DNA of 64,000 nt from Pelomonas cellulosilytica (GTDB taxonomy: Bacteria; Pseudomonadota; Gammaproteobacteria; Burkholderiales; Burkholderiaceae_C). The translations under genes and the position numbers were made by a program. Within the stretch, counting starts at the first letter, position 1, and each line of letters begins with the position of its first letter. Under the pieces are notes generated by a model. That model worked only from the letters and a program-made list of their open reading frames with translations. It was not told the origin of the DNA and searched no databases. Below are positions 15,595 to 26,904 of this stretch, in pieces. The stretch spans positions 620,001 through 684,000 of the forward strand of contig NZ_JAJTWU010000002.1 of NCBI RefSeq assembly GCF_021353265.1. The letters are read 5' to 3'.

Positions 15595-16110
15595 ATGTCC
15601 GGCCCCGACATCCAGCTGATCACGCCCGAGTCCGCAGAGGACTGGCGGGAAACCCGGCTCATCCTGCGCGAGTACGCGGCCAGCCTGAATGTCGACCTCT
15701 GTTTCCAGGGCTTCGAGCAGGAGCTCGCTGAGCTGCCCGGGCCCTATTGCGCGCCGGGCGGGCTGCTGCTCATTGCGACTGTCGATGGCGCCGTGGCCGG
15801 CAGTGGTGCCTTTCGGCCGCTGCCCGAGTCGGACTACGCCAACGCCTGCGAAATGAAGCGCCTGTTCGTCCGCCCGGCATTCCGCCGCTTCGGGCTGGGG
15901 CGCATGCTGGCGCAGGCGCTGATGGACCGCGCCACCGAGGCCGGCTACTCCTGCATGCTGCTCGACACGCTCGACGACATGGAAGCGGCACGGGGCCTGT
16001 ACGAGAGCCTGGGCTTCGTCGACGTGCCGCCGTACTACTACAACCCCATCCCGGGCGCGCATTACCTCAAGGCCGAGCTGGGAGCGTTCGCGCAGAGTTA
16101 CTTCGGATAA
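15595..16110 (+). CDS. GNAT family N-acetyltransferase
   Basis: 171 residues. CEMKRLFVRPAFRRFGLGR holds the beta4 strand and acetyl-CoA loop (RRFGLG in place of the usual RGxGxG/A), and ARGLYESLGF is the closing helix. The IPGAHYLKAEL ending is typical of a large group of uncharacterised proteobacterial GNATs. It is 26 bp after alaX and 17 bp before the SMP-30 gene on the same strand, so it may be cotranscribed. Substrate unknown. Confidence 0.86.
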   Translation: MSGPDIQLITPESAEDWRETRLILREYAASLNVDLCFQGFEQELAELPGPYCAPGGLLLIATVDGAVAGSGAFRPLPESDYANACEMKRLFVRPAFRRFGLGRMLAQALMDRATEAGYSCMLLDTLDDMEAARGLYESLGFVDVPPYYYNPIPGAHYLKAELGAFAQSYFG

Positions 16111-16127
16111 CCGCCTAGAGTCCTGGG

Positions 16128-17018
16128 ATGGCCTCCCACGATATCCAAGCCCTCGGGGCTTACCGTTGCCTGCTCGGCGAATCGCCGCTGTGGCATCCCA
16201 CCGAACAAGCGCTCTACGCGGTCGACATTCCCGGCCGGCAGGTGCTGCGCTGGCGCAGCGACGCCGACCTGCCCGACGTGTGGCCGCAGGACGCCGAGCC
16301 TGGCTGCATCGCGGCGCGCGCGAGCGGCGGCCTGCTGGTTGCGCGGCGTGATGGCCTGTGGGCGCTCGACACGACGACTGGGGCCCAGTCGCGACTGGCG
16401 CCGCCGCCTTACGACGCCACCCGGCTGCGCTTCAATGACGGCAAGGTCGACCCCGCTGGCCGGCTGTGGATCGGCAGCATCTCCGACGCCCGCGAGCCCG
16501 AGGCGGCGCTGTACCGTTTCGACGATGCGGCGTTCGCCGCGCAAGTCCAGGGCCTGACGACATCCAACGGCCTGGCCTGGAGCCCGGATGGGCGCCGCGT
16601 GCACTGGTCCGACACCAAGGCGCATCGCATCTACGTGGCGGATTTCGACATGGCCACTGGCGCGTTGTCGGCGCCTCGCACCTTCGCCGAGTTCGCCAGC
16701 AGGACACCCGGCGAGCCCTACGGTGGCCGGCCCGACGGCGCAGCCATGGACGTGGAAGGCCACTACTGGGCGGCGATGTTCGAGGGTGGTGCGGTCGTGC
16801 GCATCGCGCCGAGCGGCGAGGTCGTGCAGCGCATCGAGTTGCCGGTCTCCTGTCCGACGATGCCCACGTTCGGCGGCCCGGACTTGCGCACGCTCTTAGT
16901 CACGACGGCCCGAGACAAGCGGCCCGCCGACGAACTCGCACGCGAGCCGCTGGCCGGCGCCGTGCTGCAGCTGCGTGTTGACGTTCCGGGCTTGCCTGCC
17001 ACGCTGACACGCAGCTGA
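16128..17018 (+). CDS. SMP-30/gluconolactonase family protein
   Basis: 296 residues. The six-bladed propeller pattern is clear: LGESPLWHPTEQALYAVDI at the start with the metal-binding Glu, RFNDGKVDPAGRLWIGS in the first third, SNGLAWSPDGRRVHWSDT in the middle and RPDGAAMDVEGHYWAAMF near the end. These carry the Glu/Asn/Asp calcium ligands of SMP-30 and gluconolactonases. Likely reaction: hydrolysis of a sugar lactone in the cytoplasm. No sugar genes flank it, so the substrate is open. It ends 147 bp before the ATP synthase operon and on the same strand. Confidence 0.88.
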   Translation: MASHDIQALGAYRCLLGESPLWHPTEQALYAVDIPGRQVLRWRSDADLPDVWPQDAEPGCIAARASGGLLVARRDGLWALDTTTGAQSRLAPPPYDATRLRFNDGKVDPAGRLWIGSISDAREPEAALYRFDDAAFAAQVQGLTTSNGLAWSPDGRRVHWSDTKAHRIYVADFDMATGALSAPRTFAEFASRTPGEPYGGRPDGAAMDVEGHYWAAMFEGGAVVRIAPSGEVVQRIELPVSCPTMPTFGGPDLRTLLVTTARDKRPADELAREPLAGAVLQLRVDVPGLPATLTRS

Positions 17019-17042
17019 ATGTCGCTGCGTAGGACGTGCAGA

Positions 17043-17072
17043 TTTACCGCCGTGTAACTCGTCACCTATAAT
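17043..17072 (+). promoter_or_regulatory. sigma70-like promoter of the ATP synthase operon
   Basis: A perfect TATAAT at 17067-17072 lies 18 bp after TTTACC at 17043-17048. In DNA this GC-rich a perfect -10 hexamer is unlikely by chance, and it sits 93 bp upstream of atpI at the head of the operon. Transcription should begin near 17079. I see no clear operator around it. Confidence 0.7.
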
Positions 17073-17165
17073 GAGGGGCTTTGTGGATGGCGCAACTGCG
17101 TCATCCAGGTGCACGGCCTCTCGGCAGTTCGGAGAGGCCGGGTCGCCCATCCAGGATCTGGCGCC

Positions 17166-17657
17166 ATGACCGACAACGGCCCCCGCAAGCCCTGGCCCCC
17201 CGCTGCTTCAGCAGCCGGCGGCTGGGACGACGACAACGAGGAGCCGCCCGTCAAGGCCCTGAGCCCGGAAGAGGCGGCCGCACTCAAGTCCACGTTGCCG
17301 ATGCTGTCGCCCTGGCGTGTGCTGGGGATGCAGCTGGTGGCAGGTCTGCTGTGCGCGGTCGTGATTCGGCTGTGGACGGCATCCGGCGTGGCCACGGTCT
17401 CGGCGCTGTATGGCGTCGCGGCGGTGGTCGTGCCCAACCTGTTGCTGGTTCGGGGCATGACGAAGCGTGTGGGTTCGGCTGCGGGCGCCGCGGTCGGATT
17501 CATGACCTGGGAATTTTTGAAGATTGGTGCATCGATCGCGATGCTGGTGCTGGCGCCAAAGGTGGTGCCAGGCTTGAGCTGGCCGGCCCTGCTGGTCACC
17601 CTCGCGGTCTGCATCAAGGTGAACTGGCTCGCGCTCGCGTGGCGCGGCCGCAGATAG
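17166..17657 (+). CDS. atpI: ATP synthase subunit I (AtpI-like)
   Basis: 163 residues from the ATG at 17166 (MTDNGPRKP); an upstream in-frame ATG at 17109 is less likely because the region before 17166 looks like leader. After a polar, acidic N-terminal 50 residues there are four hydrophobic segments. Small four-helix proteins at this position are AtpI, which helps assemble the c-ring and may move Mg2+. Sequence of AtpI proteins is weakly conserved, so the call rests on position, size and topology. Confidence 0.8.
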   Translation: MTDNGPRKPWPPAASAAGGWDDDNEEPPVKALSPEEAAALKSTLPMLSPWRVLGMQLVAGLLCAVVIRLWTASGVATVSALYGVAAVVVPNLLLVRGMTKRVGSAAGAAVGFMTWEFLKIGASIAMLVLAPKVVPGLSWPALLVTLAVCIKVNWLALAWRGRR

Positions 17658-17679
17658 GACTGACGAGGCAGATCGAAAC

Positions 17680-18534
17680 ATGGCAGCAGAAGGCCACGAA
17701 ACCGCAGCCCCGACGGCGGGTGAATACATCATTCACCACCTGCAGCATCTGCAGAACGGCACGCAGAACGGCATCGCCGACTTCTCGGTCGTCAACATGG
17801 ACTCGTTGTTCTTCAGCATCCTGCTCGGGGTGTTGGGGTGCTTCTTCCTCTGGCGTGCGGCCAAGTCCGCCACGTCGGGCGTCCCAGGCCGTTTTCAAGC
17901 TGCCGTCGAAATCCTTGTCGAAGTCGTCGCCGACCAGGCCAAGGGCATCGTCCACAACGCCAACAGCCGCAAGCTCGTCGCTCCGCTGGCGCTGACCGTC
18001 TTCGTCTGGATCTTCCTGATGAACGCGATGGACTTGTTGCCGGTCGACCTGCTGCCCTGGATCTGGCAGCAGATCACCGGCGACCATCACGCCAAGCTGC
18101 GCGTCGTGCCGACCGCCGACCTGTCCATGACGATGGGCCTGTCCGTCGGCGTGCTGATCACGTGCCTCATCTACAACGTGAAGATGAAGGGGGCCGGCGG
18201 CTGGGCCCACGAGCTGGTGGCCGCGCCTTTCGGCGACAAGGTCTGGCTCTACCCGGTCAACTTCGCGATGCAGCTCATCGAGTTCGTCGCCAAGACCGTC
18301 TCGCACGGCATGCGGCTGTTCGGCAACATGTATGCCGGCGAGCTGATCTTCATGCTGATCGCCCTGATGGGCGGTGCCTGGAGCCTGTCGGCGACCGGCA
18401 TCGGCCTGGCGATCGGCCACATCATCGCGGGTTCGGTGTGGGCCATCTTCCACATCCTGATCATCACGTTGCAGGCCTTCGTCTTCATGATGCTGACGCT
18501 GGTCTACATCGGTCAGGCCCACGACGCGCACTGA
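17680..18534 (+). CDS. atpB: F1Fo ATP synthase subunit a
   Basis: 284 residues. The N-terminus is long and polar (about 40 residues), as in betaproteobacteria, and five or six membrane segments follow. The essential channel arginine is Arg212 in [14 protein letters not shown]. The Gln/His-rich closing helix ends in QAHDAH. With the c-ring it forms the proton path through the membrane. It follows atpI by 22 bp. Confidence 0.97.
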   Translation: MAAEGHETAAPTAGEYIIHHLQHLQNGTQNGIADFSVVNMDSLFFSILLGVLGCFFLWRAAKSATSGVPGRFQAAVEILVEVVADQAKGIVHNANSRKLVAPLALTVFVWIFLMNAMDLLPVDLLPWIWQQITGDHHAKLRVVPTADLSMTMGLSVGVLITCLIYNVKMKGAGGWAHELVAAPFGDKVWLYPVNFAMQLIEFVAKTVSHGMRLFGNMYAGELIFMLIALMGGAWSLSATGIGLAIGHIIAGSVWAIFHILIITLQAFVFMMLTLVYIGQAHDAH

Positions 18535-18593
18535 TAGCGGCGCAACAACCTCAGCAGTTCCTTTTCAACCCTCTCCCTCTCTAAATCCCTTAA

Positions 18594-18869
<276 letters not shown>

Positions 18870-18877
18870 TTCGACGC

Positions 18878-18910
18878 TGCCGCCCCGCCCTCGGACTCCT
18901 GGGGGCGGCA
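18878..18910 (+). promoter_or_regulatory. stem-loop between atpE and atpF
   Basis: TGCCGCCCC at 18878-18886 pairs perfectly with GGGGCGGCA at 18902-18910 around a 15-nt loop. No T-run follows and the operon continues, so it is not a standard terminator. It begins 8 bp after the atpE stop and could protect the atpE 3' end from exonucleases or act as a processing site, helping the c subunit to be made in excess. Confidence 0.55.
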
Positions 18911-18940
18911 TCCGCACTCGAAACTTTGTGAGGCACCACC

Positions 18941-19411
18941 GTGTTTATTAACGCGTCGCTCATCGTTCAGATGATCGTGTTCCTGATCCTGGTCGGGTTC
19001 ACGATGAAGTATGTGTGGCCGCCGATCATCAAGGCGCTCGACGAGCGTGCCGCGAAGATCGCTGCTGGCCTGTCCGCCGCCGACAAGGCCAAGGCCGAGC
19101 TGGCTGGCGCCGAGGCCCAGATCGCCAAGGAACTCGCCGCCACCAAGGCCGAGTCCGGCAAGCTGATCTCCGACGCTGAAAAGCGTGCTGCAGCCATCGT
19201 CGACGAGGCCAAGAAGCGCGCCGAAGACGAAGGCGCCAAGATCCTCGCCGCCGCCAAGGCCGATGCCGAGCAGCAAGTGGGCCGCGCCCGCGAAGCGCTG
19301 CGCGAGCAGGTCGCCGCGCTGGCCGTCAAGGGTGCCGAGCAGATCCTGCAGAAGGAAGTCAACGCCGGTGTTCACGCCGACCTGCTGGCTCGCCTGAAGA
19401 CGGAGCTGTAA
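18941..19411 (+). CDS. atpF: F1Fo ATP synthase subunit b
   Basis: 156 residues from a GTG start ([10 protein letters not shown]). One membrane helix spans about residues 5-25, then an Ala/Lys/Glu-rich coiled coil runs to the C-terminus, as expected for the peripheral stalk dimer. Length is the usual 156. The stop codon abuts the atpH start with no spacer. Confidence 0.96.
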   Translation: MFINASLIVQMIVFLILVGFTMKYVWPPIIKALDERAAKIAAGLSAADKAKAELAGAEAQIAKELAATKAESGKLISDAEKRAAAIVDEAKKRAEDEGAKILAAAKADAEQQVGRAREALREQVAALAVKGAEQILQKEVNAGVHADLLARLKTEL

Positions 19412-19945
19412 ATGGCCGAGATCGCCACCATCGCCCGCCCCTACGCGGAAGCCCTGTTCCAGGTCGCCAAGTCGCAGGACCTGGTGGCTTGGGGCCAGCA
19501 GCTCGACGCGCTGGCCCAGGTGGCGCAGGACGCCGATCTGCGCCAGTTCGCCGATCACCCCAAGGCACAGCCCGAGCAGGTCGTCGCGGTCATGACCGCG
19601 GCAGCCAAGCAGACGTTGGCCCCTGGCGTGCTGAACTTCCTGCGCACCGTCGTCGATAACGGTCGCCTGGCCGCGCTGCCCGAGATCGTGGCCCAGTACC
19701 ACGTGCTGGCCAACGCCGCCTCCGGCGTGTCCGACGCGCAGATCTACAGCGCCTTCGAGATCAGCGACGCGCAGCTCGCCGACCTCAAGGCCACGCTGGA
19801 GAAGCGCTTCGGCCGCAAGCTCGAAGCCCATGTGCAGCTGGAGCCCAGCCTGATCGGCGGCGTTCGCGTCGTCGTCGGCGACGAGGTGCTGGACACCTCC
19901 GTCAAGGCCCGCCTCGAGCGCATGAAGGTCGCACTGACTGCCTGA
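19412..19945 (+). CDS. atpH: F1Fo ATP synthase subunit delta
   Basis: 177 residues beginning directly after the atpF stop, so translation is probably coupled. The N-terminal six-helix part starts [15 protein letters not shown], the hallmark of the OSCP/delta family, and the C-terminal part contains [18 protein letters not shown]. It links the F1 head to the b-subunit stalk. Confidence 0.96.
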   Translation: MAEIATIARPYAEALFQVAKSQDLVAWGQQLDALAQVAQDADLRQFADHPKAQPEQVVAVMTAAAKQTLAPGVLNFLRTVVDNGRLAALPEIVAQYHVLANAASGVSDAQIYSAFEISDAQLADLKATLEKRFGRKLEAHVQLEPSLIGGVRVVVGDEVLDTSVKARLERMKVALTA

Positions 19946-20030
19946 TCACCCGCAAGACATTCCATCGATTCACCCCGCGTCTGACCCCGCCCTTGATCCG
20001 GCGACGGAACGGCCACCTGGGAGACCAAGC

Positions 20031-21584
20031 ATGCAACTGAATCCCGCTGAAATTTCCGAACTGATCAAGAGCCGCATCGAGGGTCTTGGTGGCAGCACGG
20101 ACATCCGCAACCAGGGCACCGTCGTGTCCGTTTCCGACGGCATCGTCCGCGTCCACGGCCTGTCGGACGTGATGCAGGGCGAAATGCTCGAGTTCCCGCC
20201 TGCAGCCGACGGCACGCAGACGTTCGGTCTGGCCCTGAACCTCGAGCGCGACTCCGTCGGCGCCGTGATTCTGGGTGCCTACGAGCACGTCTCGGAAGGC
20301 GACACCGTCAAGTGCACGGGCCGCATCCTGGAAGTGCCCGTCGGCCCCGAGCTGATCGGCCGCGTCGTCAACGCGCTGGGCCAGCCTATCGACGGCAAGG
20401 GTCCGATCAACGCCAAGATGACCGACGTCATCGAGAAGGTCGCCCCGGGCGTGATCGCGCGCAAGAGCGTGGACCAGCCCGTGCAGACCGGCCTGAAGTC
20501 CATCGACTCCATGGTGCCCGTCGGCCGCGGCCAGCGCGAGCTGATCATTGGTGACCGTCAGACCGGCAAGACCGCCGTGGCCATCGACGCGATCATCAAC
20601 CAGAAGGGTCAGAACATGACCTGCGTGTACGTCGCCATCGGCCAGAAGGCGTCGTCCATCAAGAACGTCGTGCGCTCGCTGGAGCAAGCCGGCGCGATGG
20701 AGTACACCATCGTCGTCGCGGCTTCCGCTTCGGAATCCGCGGCCATGCAGTACGTGTCGGCCTACTCCGGCTGCACGATGGGCGAATACTTCCGCGATCG
20801 CGGCCAGGACGCGCTGATCGTCTATGACGACCTGTCCAAGCAGGCCGTGGCCTACCGCCAGGTCTCGCTGTTGCTGCGCCGCCCGCCGGGCCGTGAAGCC
20901 TTCCCCGGCGACGTGTTCTATCTCCACAGCCGCCTGCTGGAGCGTGCCGCCCGCGTGAACGCCGACTACGTTGAAGCCTTCACGAAGGGTGAGGTCAAGG
21001 GCAAGACCGGTTCGCTGACGGCCCTGCCGATCATCGAAACGCAGGCCGGCGACGTGTCCGCCTTCGTGCCGACCAACGTGATCTCGATCACCGACGGCCA
21101 GATCTTCCTGGAAACCAACCTGTTCAACGCCGGTATCCGCCCCGCCATCAACGCCGGTATCTCGGTGTCGCGCGTCGGTGGTGCTGCACAGACCAAGCTG
21201 ATCAAGTCGCTGTCCGGCGGTATCCGTACCGACCTGGCCCAGTACCGCGAGCTGGCCGCGTTCGCGCAGTTCGCGTCCGACCTGGACGAAGCCACCCGCA
21301 AGCAGCTGGACCGCGGTGCCCGCGTGACTGAACTGCTGAAGCAGGCCCAGTACTCGCCGCTGTCCATCTCGCTGATGGCCGCGTCGCTGTACGCCGCCAA
21401 CAAGGGCTTCATGGACAGCATCGAAGTGAAGAAGGTCCTGGCCTTCGAACACGGTCTGCACCAGTACCTCAAGACCAGCCACGCCGCGCTTCTCGCCAAG
21501 CTCGAGAACGACAAGGCGATGGACAAGGACGCCGAGGCCGAGTTGAACGCCGCGATCACTTCCTTCAAGAAGTCCTTCGCCTAA
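20031..21584 (+). CDS. atpA: F1Fo ATP synthase subunit alpha
   Basis: 517 residues. Starts [16 protein letters not shown]. Walker A GDRQTGKT lies at 174-181, and the [20 protein letters not shown] segment and the [10 protein letters not shown] loop of non-catalytic nucleotide sites are intact. It begins 85 bp after atpH with a GGGAGACC ribosome site. Codon use is strongly biased to C/G endings, as expected for a highly expressed gene. Confidence 0.98.
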   Translation: MQLNPAEISELIKSRIEGLGGSTDIRNQGTVVSVSDGIVRVHGLSDVMQGEMLEFPPAADGTQTFGLALNLERDSVGAVILGAYEHVSEGDTVKCTGRILEVPVGPELIGRVVNALGQPIDGKGPINAKMTDVIEKVAPGVIARKSVDQPVQTGLKSIDSMVPVGRGQRELIIGDRQTGKTAVAIDAIINQKGQNMTCVYVAIGQKASSIKNVVRSLEQAGAMEYTIVVAASASESAAMQYVSAYSGCTMGEYFRDRGQDALIVYDDLSKQAVAYRQVSLLLRRPPGREAFPGDVFYLHSRLLERAARVNADYVEAFTKGEVKGKTGSLTALPIIETQAGDVSAFVPTNVISITDGQIFLETNLFNAGIRPAINAGISVSRVGGAAQTKLIKSLSGGIRTDLAQYRELAAFAQFASDLDEATRKQLDRGARVTELLKQAQYSPLSISLMAASLYAANKGFMDSIEVKKVLAFEHGLHQYLKTSHAALLAKLENDKAMDKDAEAELNAAITSFKKSFA

Positions 21585-21596
21585 AGCCACGGAATC

Positions 21597-21626
21597 GCGG
21601 GGCCGAGCCTCACCGCCAAGCCCCGC
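21597..21626 (+). promoter_or_regulatory. stem-loop between atpA and atpG
   Basis: GCGGGGC at 21597-21603 pairs with GCCCCGC at 21620-21626 around a 16-nt loop, filling half of the 60-bp gap between atpA and atpG. There is no T-run, so it probably acts in mRNA stability or processing, if at all. Chance pairing is possible in DNA this GC-rich. Confidence 0.35.
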
Positions 21627-21644
21627 ACTGAACTAGGAGTTCGA

Positions 21645-22529
21645 ATGGCTTCAAGCAAAGAAATCCGCGGCAAGATCAAGTCGGTCGAGAACACCAAGAA
21701 GATCACCAAGGCGATGGAGATGGTCGCCGCATCCAAGATGCGCAAGGCGCAGGAACGGATGCGCTCGGCCCGCCCGTACGCCGAGAAGATCGGCAACATC
21801 GCCGCCGCCCTGGCGCATGCCAACCCCGAGTACCGCCATCCCTTCCTCGTGAAGAACGAGAAGGCGGCCGGTGCCGGCATGGTCGTCGTCACGACGGACA
21901 AGGGCCTGTGCGGTGGTCTCAACACCAACCTGCTGCGCGCTGCGACCAACAAGCTCAAGGAGCTTGAGTCTGCCGGCCAGAAGACCGACGTCGTCGCCAT
22001 CGGCGGCAAGGGCTTCGGCTTCATGAACCGCATCGGCGCCAAGGTCGTGGCCCACGCCACGCAGCTCGGCGACCAGCCGCACATCGAGACGCTGATCGGC
22101 CCCGTCAAGGTGTTGCTCGACGCCTACGCCGAGGGCAAGCTCTCAGCCGTCTACCTCTGCTACACGAAGTTCATCAACACGATGAAGCAGGAAGTGGTCG
22201 TGCAGCAGCTGCTGCCGCTGAAGGCCAGCGACATGGCGACCGCCAGCTCGGACGCAAAGCCGGCACACTCGTGGGACTACATCTACGAGCCCGATGCCGC
22301 CACCGTCATCGACGAACTGCTCGTGCGCTACACCGAGGCCCTGGTCTTCCAGGCGGTTGCCGAGAACATGGCCAGCGAGCAGTCCGCCCGCATGGTGGCC
22401 ATGAAGGCAGCGACCGACAACGCCGGCACGCTGATCGGGGAGCTGAAGCTGGTCTACAACAAGACCCGTCAGGCCGCGATCACGAAGGAACTCTCCGAGA
22501 TCGTCAGCGGCGCAGCCGCTGTGGGTTGA
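21645..22529 (+). CDS. atpG: F1Fo ATP synthase subunit gamma
   Basis: 294 residues. The N-terminal rotor helix starts [31 protein letters not shown] is in the Rossmann-like centre and the C-terminal helix ends with [15 protein letters not shown], both typical. It forms the rotating shaft in the alpha-beta ring. Preceded by AGGAGTTCG. Confidence 0.97.
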   Translation: MASSKEIRGKIKSVENTKKITKAMEMVAASKMRKAQERMRSARPYAEKIGNIAAALAHANPEYRHPFLVKNEKAAGAGMVVVTTDKGLCGGLNTNLLRAATNKLKELESAGQKTDVVAIGGKGFGFMNRIGAKVVAHATQLGDQPHIETLIGPVKVLLDAYAEGKLSAVYLCYTKFINTMKQEVVVQQLLPLKASDMATASSDAKPAHSWDYIYEPDAATVIDELLVRYTEALVFQAVAENMASEQSARMVAMKAATDNAGTLIGELKLVYNKTRQAAITKELSEIVSGAAAVG

Positions 22530-22560
22530 TCGAGTTCGGCACGCACAAGATTTGAATTGA

Positions 22561-23997
<1,437 letters not shown>

Positions 23998-24131
23998 AGC
24001 TTCGTAGACGGCGCGCTGGCGTTGTTGCCGTGCTCGGTGGGCGTGAATCCACCTCCGTGCGATGCCTGGCCAGCCCACCGTCTGCTCGTTTACTGAACCT
24101 TCTTCAACTGGTTAGCTAAGGAAGATTGAAC

Positions 24132-24545
24132 ATGGCAACCCTCCACGTCGACGTGGTCTCCGCCGAAGAGCAGATCTTCTCCGGCGAGGCCAAGTTCGTC
24201 GCCCTGCCGGGCGAAGGCGGTGAGCTCGGCATCCTGCCGAAGCACACGCCGCTGATCACGCGCATCAAGCCGGGTGCCGTGCGCATCGAGCGTGCCGATG
24301 GTGGCGAAGAGTTCGTCTTCGTCGCCGGCGGCATCCTCGAGGTGCAGCCCGACCGCGTGACCGTGCTGGCCGACACTGCCATCCGCGGCAAGGACCTCGA
24401 CGAGGCCAAGGCGCTCGAGGCAAAGAAGCTCGCCGAAGAGTCTCTGCGCAACGCCAAGGACAAGATCGACCAGGCCGCCATCCAGAGCGAACTGGCCATT
24501 CAGGCCGCGCAGATCGCGGCGCTGCGCAAGTTCCTGAAGAAGTAA
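24132..24545 (+). CDS. atpC: F1Fo ATP synthase subunit epsilon
   Basis: 137 residues from the ATG at 24132 ([16 protein letters not shown]). A TTG two codons upstream is possible but AAGGAAG sits at the right distance for the ATG. N-terminal beta-sandwich ([20 protein letters not shown]) and a C-terminal Ala/Lys helical hairpin, the regulatory part that inhibits hydrolysis. Last gene of the operon; a terminator follows. Confidence 0.96.
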   Translation: MATLHVDVVSAEEQIFSGEAKFVALPGEGGELGILPKHTPLITRIKPGAVRIERADGGEEFVFVAGGILEVQPDRVTVLADTAIRGKDLDEAKALEAKKLAEESLRNAKDKIDQAAIQSELAIQAAQIAALRKFLKK

Positions 24546-24576
24546 GTCGCCCCCGTCACCCGACGGTGCGACGATC

Positions 24577-24606
24577 ACGGCAGGCCGCGCGCCTGCCGTT
24601 TTCGTT
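24577..24606 (+). terminator. rho-independent terminator of the ATP synthase operon
   Basis: ACGGCAGGC at 24577-24585, a 5-nt loop, then GCCTGCCGT at 24591-24599 form a perfect 9-bp stem followed by TTTCGTTT. It lies 31 bp after the atpC stop and ends 20 bp before the mutarotase start. Confidence 0.85.
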
Positions 24607-24625
24607 TCCAAGCCCGGTAGTTGCC

Positions 24626-25468
24626 ATGACCCCGAACGACACCATCCGACTGACCGCGCCCGACGGCGCCACGGCCACCGTGGCATTGCATGGCGGCCAT
24701 GTGCTGTCGTGGGTGCCGGCCCGCGGCGTCGAGCAGCTGTACCTGTCGCCGCGCAGCGAGTACGCGCCCGGCAAGGCCATCCGCGGCGGCGTACCGGTGT
24801 GCTTCCCGCAGTTCGCGGAGCGGGGTCCGCTGCCCAAGCATGGCTTCGCCCGCACGATGGCCTGGGAGCTGATGAGCCAGGAGCAGGGCAAGGACGACGC
24901 GCTGGCCGTGCTGCGCCTGCGCGACAGCGAAGCGACGCGGGCAATCTGGCCGCATGCCTTCGAGCTGGAGCTCAGCGTGCGCGTTAGCGGCCGCACGCTG
25001 GACATCGAGCTGGCCTGCGAAAACACCGGCCAGGAAGGCGATGCGCCGTTGCGGTTCACCACGGCGCTGCACACCTACCTACGCGTCGGCGACCTGGACG
25101 CCGTCAGCGTCGAGGGGCTGTCCGGCCTGCGCTACTTCGACAGCATCAAGCAGGCCGAGGCGCTGCAGCGCATGGACCTGCTGCTGACCGGCGAAAAGGG
25201 CGTGCTGGACCTGGACCGCATCTATTTCGACCTCAAGGAGCGCCCGCTGCTCGTGACCGAGGATCGCCGGCAGGTCGTCATCCAGCAGCAGGGCTTCGAC
25301 GACGCCGTCGTGTGGAACCCCGGCCCCGAGCGCTGCGCGAAGCTGGCTGACATGCCGCCGGAGGGCTGGTCCGAGATGCTGTGCGTTGAGGCGGCCAACG
25401 TCGGTCGACCGGTCGAACTGGCACCGGGCGAGAGCTGGGTGGGACGCCAGAGCCTGTCCTTGCCTTGA
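24626..25468 (+). CDS. D-hexose-6-phosphate mutarotase (aldose 1-epimerase family)
   Basis: 280 residues. HGGHVLSW and [10 protein letters not shown] near the start, LPKHGFART with the candidate catalytic His, and AAN...[11 protein letters not shown] at the end match the YeaD group, which interconverts anomers of glucose 6-phosphate. The catalytic Glu candidate lies in CVEAANV. It follows the atp terminator, so it should have its own promoter within a short gap or depend on read-through. Soluble, cytoplasmic. Confidence 0.88.
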   Translation: MTPNDTIRLTAPDGATATVALHGGHVLSWVPARGVEQLYLSPRSEYAPGKAIRGGVPVCFPQFAERGPLPKHGFARTMAWELMSQEQGKDDALAVLRLRDSEATRAIWPHAFELELSVRVSGRTLDIELACENTGQEGDAPLRFTTALHTYLRVGDLDAVSVEGLSGLRYFDSIKQAEALQRMDLLLTGEKGVLDLDRIYFDLKERPLLVTEDRRQVVIQQQGFDDAVVWNPGPERCAKLADMPPEGWSEMLCVEAANVGRPVELAPGESWVGRQSLSLP

Positions 25469-25506
25469 ATCAGAGGCTGCCGCCAGGCGCCGCTGATAAT
25501 CCGCCG

Positions 25507-26586
25507 ATGTTCGCCCCTCTGCAAAACGACAGCTTCCTGCGCGCCTGTCTGCGCCAGCCCACCGAGCACACGCCCATCTGGCTGATGCGCCAGGCCGGCC
25601 GCTACCTGCCGGAGTACCGCGCGACGCGCGACAAGGCTGGCAGCTTCATGGGCCTCGCGACGAACACGGACTACGCCACCGAAGTGACGCTGCAGCCGCT
25701 GGAGCGTTTCCCGCTCGACGCCGCCATCCTGTTCAGCGACATCCTGACAGTACCCGACGCGATGGGTCTGGGCCTGAGCTTCCAGCAAGGCGAGGGGCCG
25801 AAGTTCGCCAAGGTCGTGCGCGAAGAAGCGGCCGTGGCGGCCCTCGAAGTGCCCGACATGGACAAACTGCGCTACGTCTTCGACGCCGTCACGTCCATCC
25901 GCCGCGCACTGAATGGCCGCGTGCCACTGATCGGCTTCTCCGGCAGCCCGTGGACGCTGGCCTGCTACATGGTCGAGGGCGGCGGCTCCGACGACTACCG
26001 GCTCGTCAAGAGCCTCATGTACTCGCGCCCGGACCTGATGCACCGCATCCTGGACGTCAATGCGCGCGCCGTCGCGGCCTACCTGAACACGCAGATCGAA
26101 GCCGGCGCGCAGGCTGTCATGGTGTTCGATTCGTGGGGCGGCGTGCTGGCCGATGGCGCTTTCCAGCAGTTCAGCCTCGCCTATTCGCGGCAGGTGCTCG
26201 CCGCGGTGAAGACCGAGCACGAGGGCCAGCGCATCCCGCGCATCCTGTTCACGAAGGGCGGCGGCCTGTGGCTCGACGAGATCGCCGATGCCGGGGCCGA
26301 CGTCGTTGGCCTGGACTGGACGGTGAACCTCGGCCAGGCGCGCGCGCGCGTGGGTGATCGCGTCGCGTTGCAGGGCAACCTGGACCCGAACGTGCTGTTC
26401 GCGCCGCCCGACGCCGTGCGCGCCCAGGCCCGTGCCGTGCTGGACAGTTTCGGTGCGCCGTTGGCGGGCAGCGGCCACGTCTTCAACCTCGGCCACGGCA
26501 TCAGCCAGTTCACACCGCCCGAGCATGTCGCGGCGCTCGTGGATGAAGTCCACAGCCACTCGCGTCGGCTGCGCGGCCTGCCCTGA
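25507..26586 (+). CDS. hemE: uroporphyrinogen decarboxylase
   Basis: 359 residues from the ATG at 25507 (MFAPLQND). The signature [16 protein letters not shown] near residues 22-37 supplies the two arginines that hold the substrate, and [15 protein letters not shown] holds the catalytic Asp. It removes four carboxyl groups from uroporphyrinogen III to give coproporphyrinogen III in haem synthesis. An in-frame ATG at 25465 lies inside the mutarotase stop region and would add 14 unconserved residues, so I prefer 25507. Confidence 0.96.
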   Translation: MFAPLQNDSFLRACLRQPTEHTPIWLMRQAGRYLPEYRATRDKAGSFMGLATNTDYATEVTLQPLERFPLDAAILFSDILTVPDAMGLGLSFQQGEGPKFAKVVREEAAVAALEVPDMDKLRYVFDAVTSIRRALNGRVPLIGFSGSPWTLACYMVEGGGSDDYRLVKSLMYSRPDLMHRILDVNARAVAAYLNTQIEAGAQAVMVFDSWGGVLADGAFQQFSLAYSRQVLAAVKTEHEGQRIPRILFTKGGGLWLDEIADAGADVVGLDWTVNLGQARARVGDRVALQGNLDPNVLFAPPDAVRAQARAVLDSFGAPLAGSGHVFNLGHGISQFTPPEHVAALVDEVHSHSRRLRGLP

Positions 26587-26904
26587 GGCCCTGCCAAATC
26601 TGCACCTTTCAGGCGACTTATCCCCAAAAAAAGGGATACGAGCAGCGCCGTTGAGGAATGGTGCAGCGCAAATTGGCGTTTTCCCGAGGCGCCGCTAAGT
26701 TGTTGATTTTGAAAGACGGCCCCAAAACGATGCAGCGCGCCAGTTCAGGGCGGCCCGCGCGGACCTTGAGCGCCCTGTGGGGCGTGGGGCCGATTTGCTC
26801 ACAAAGTTATCCACAGATTTTGTGGGCAACCCGAGAAGCCTTGTCGATCATGCACTTGGGCGTGTTTCCTGAGCTGCAGCTTCAAGAAACGACGGGAGCG
26901 CTGC
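26587..26904. promoter_or_regulatory. 318-bp intergenic region with DnaA-box-like sites upstream of priA
   Basis: This is the only gene-free stretch over 300 bp. It is visibly less GC-rich than its flanks. It has a perfect DnaA box TTATCCACA at 26807-26815, a one-mismatch TTATCCCCA at 26618-26626, and an inverted TGTGGGCAA at 26821-26829 (two mismatches to TGTGGATAA). A small ATCCC/GGGAT hairpin lies at 26620-26635. No ORF, tRNA or convincing terminator is visible. It must contain the priA promoter. DnaA control of priA is inference. Confidence 0.55.

Noticed and set aside
24126-24131. TTG start two codons upstream of atpC
   Set aside because: The ATG at 24132 has a proper ribosome site at the right spacing and gives the usual N-terminus.
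26613-26640. A hairpin near ATCCC/GGGAT as a terminator of hemE
   Set aside because: Arms of only 5 bp and A-rich loop without T-run; too weak.
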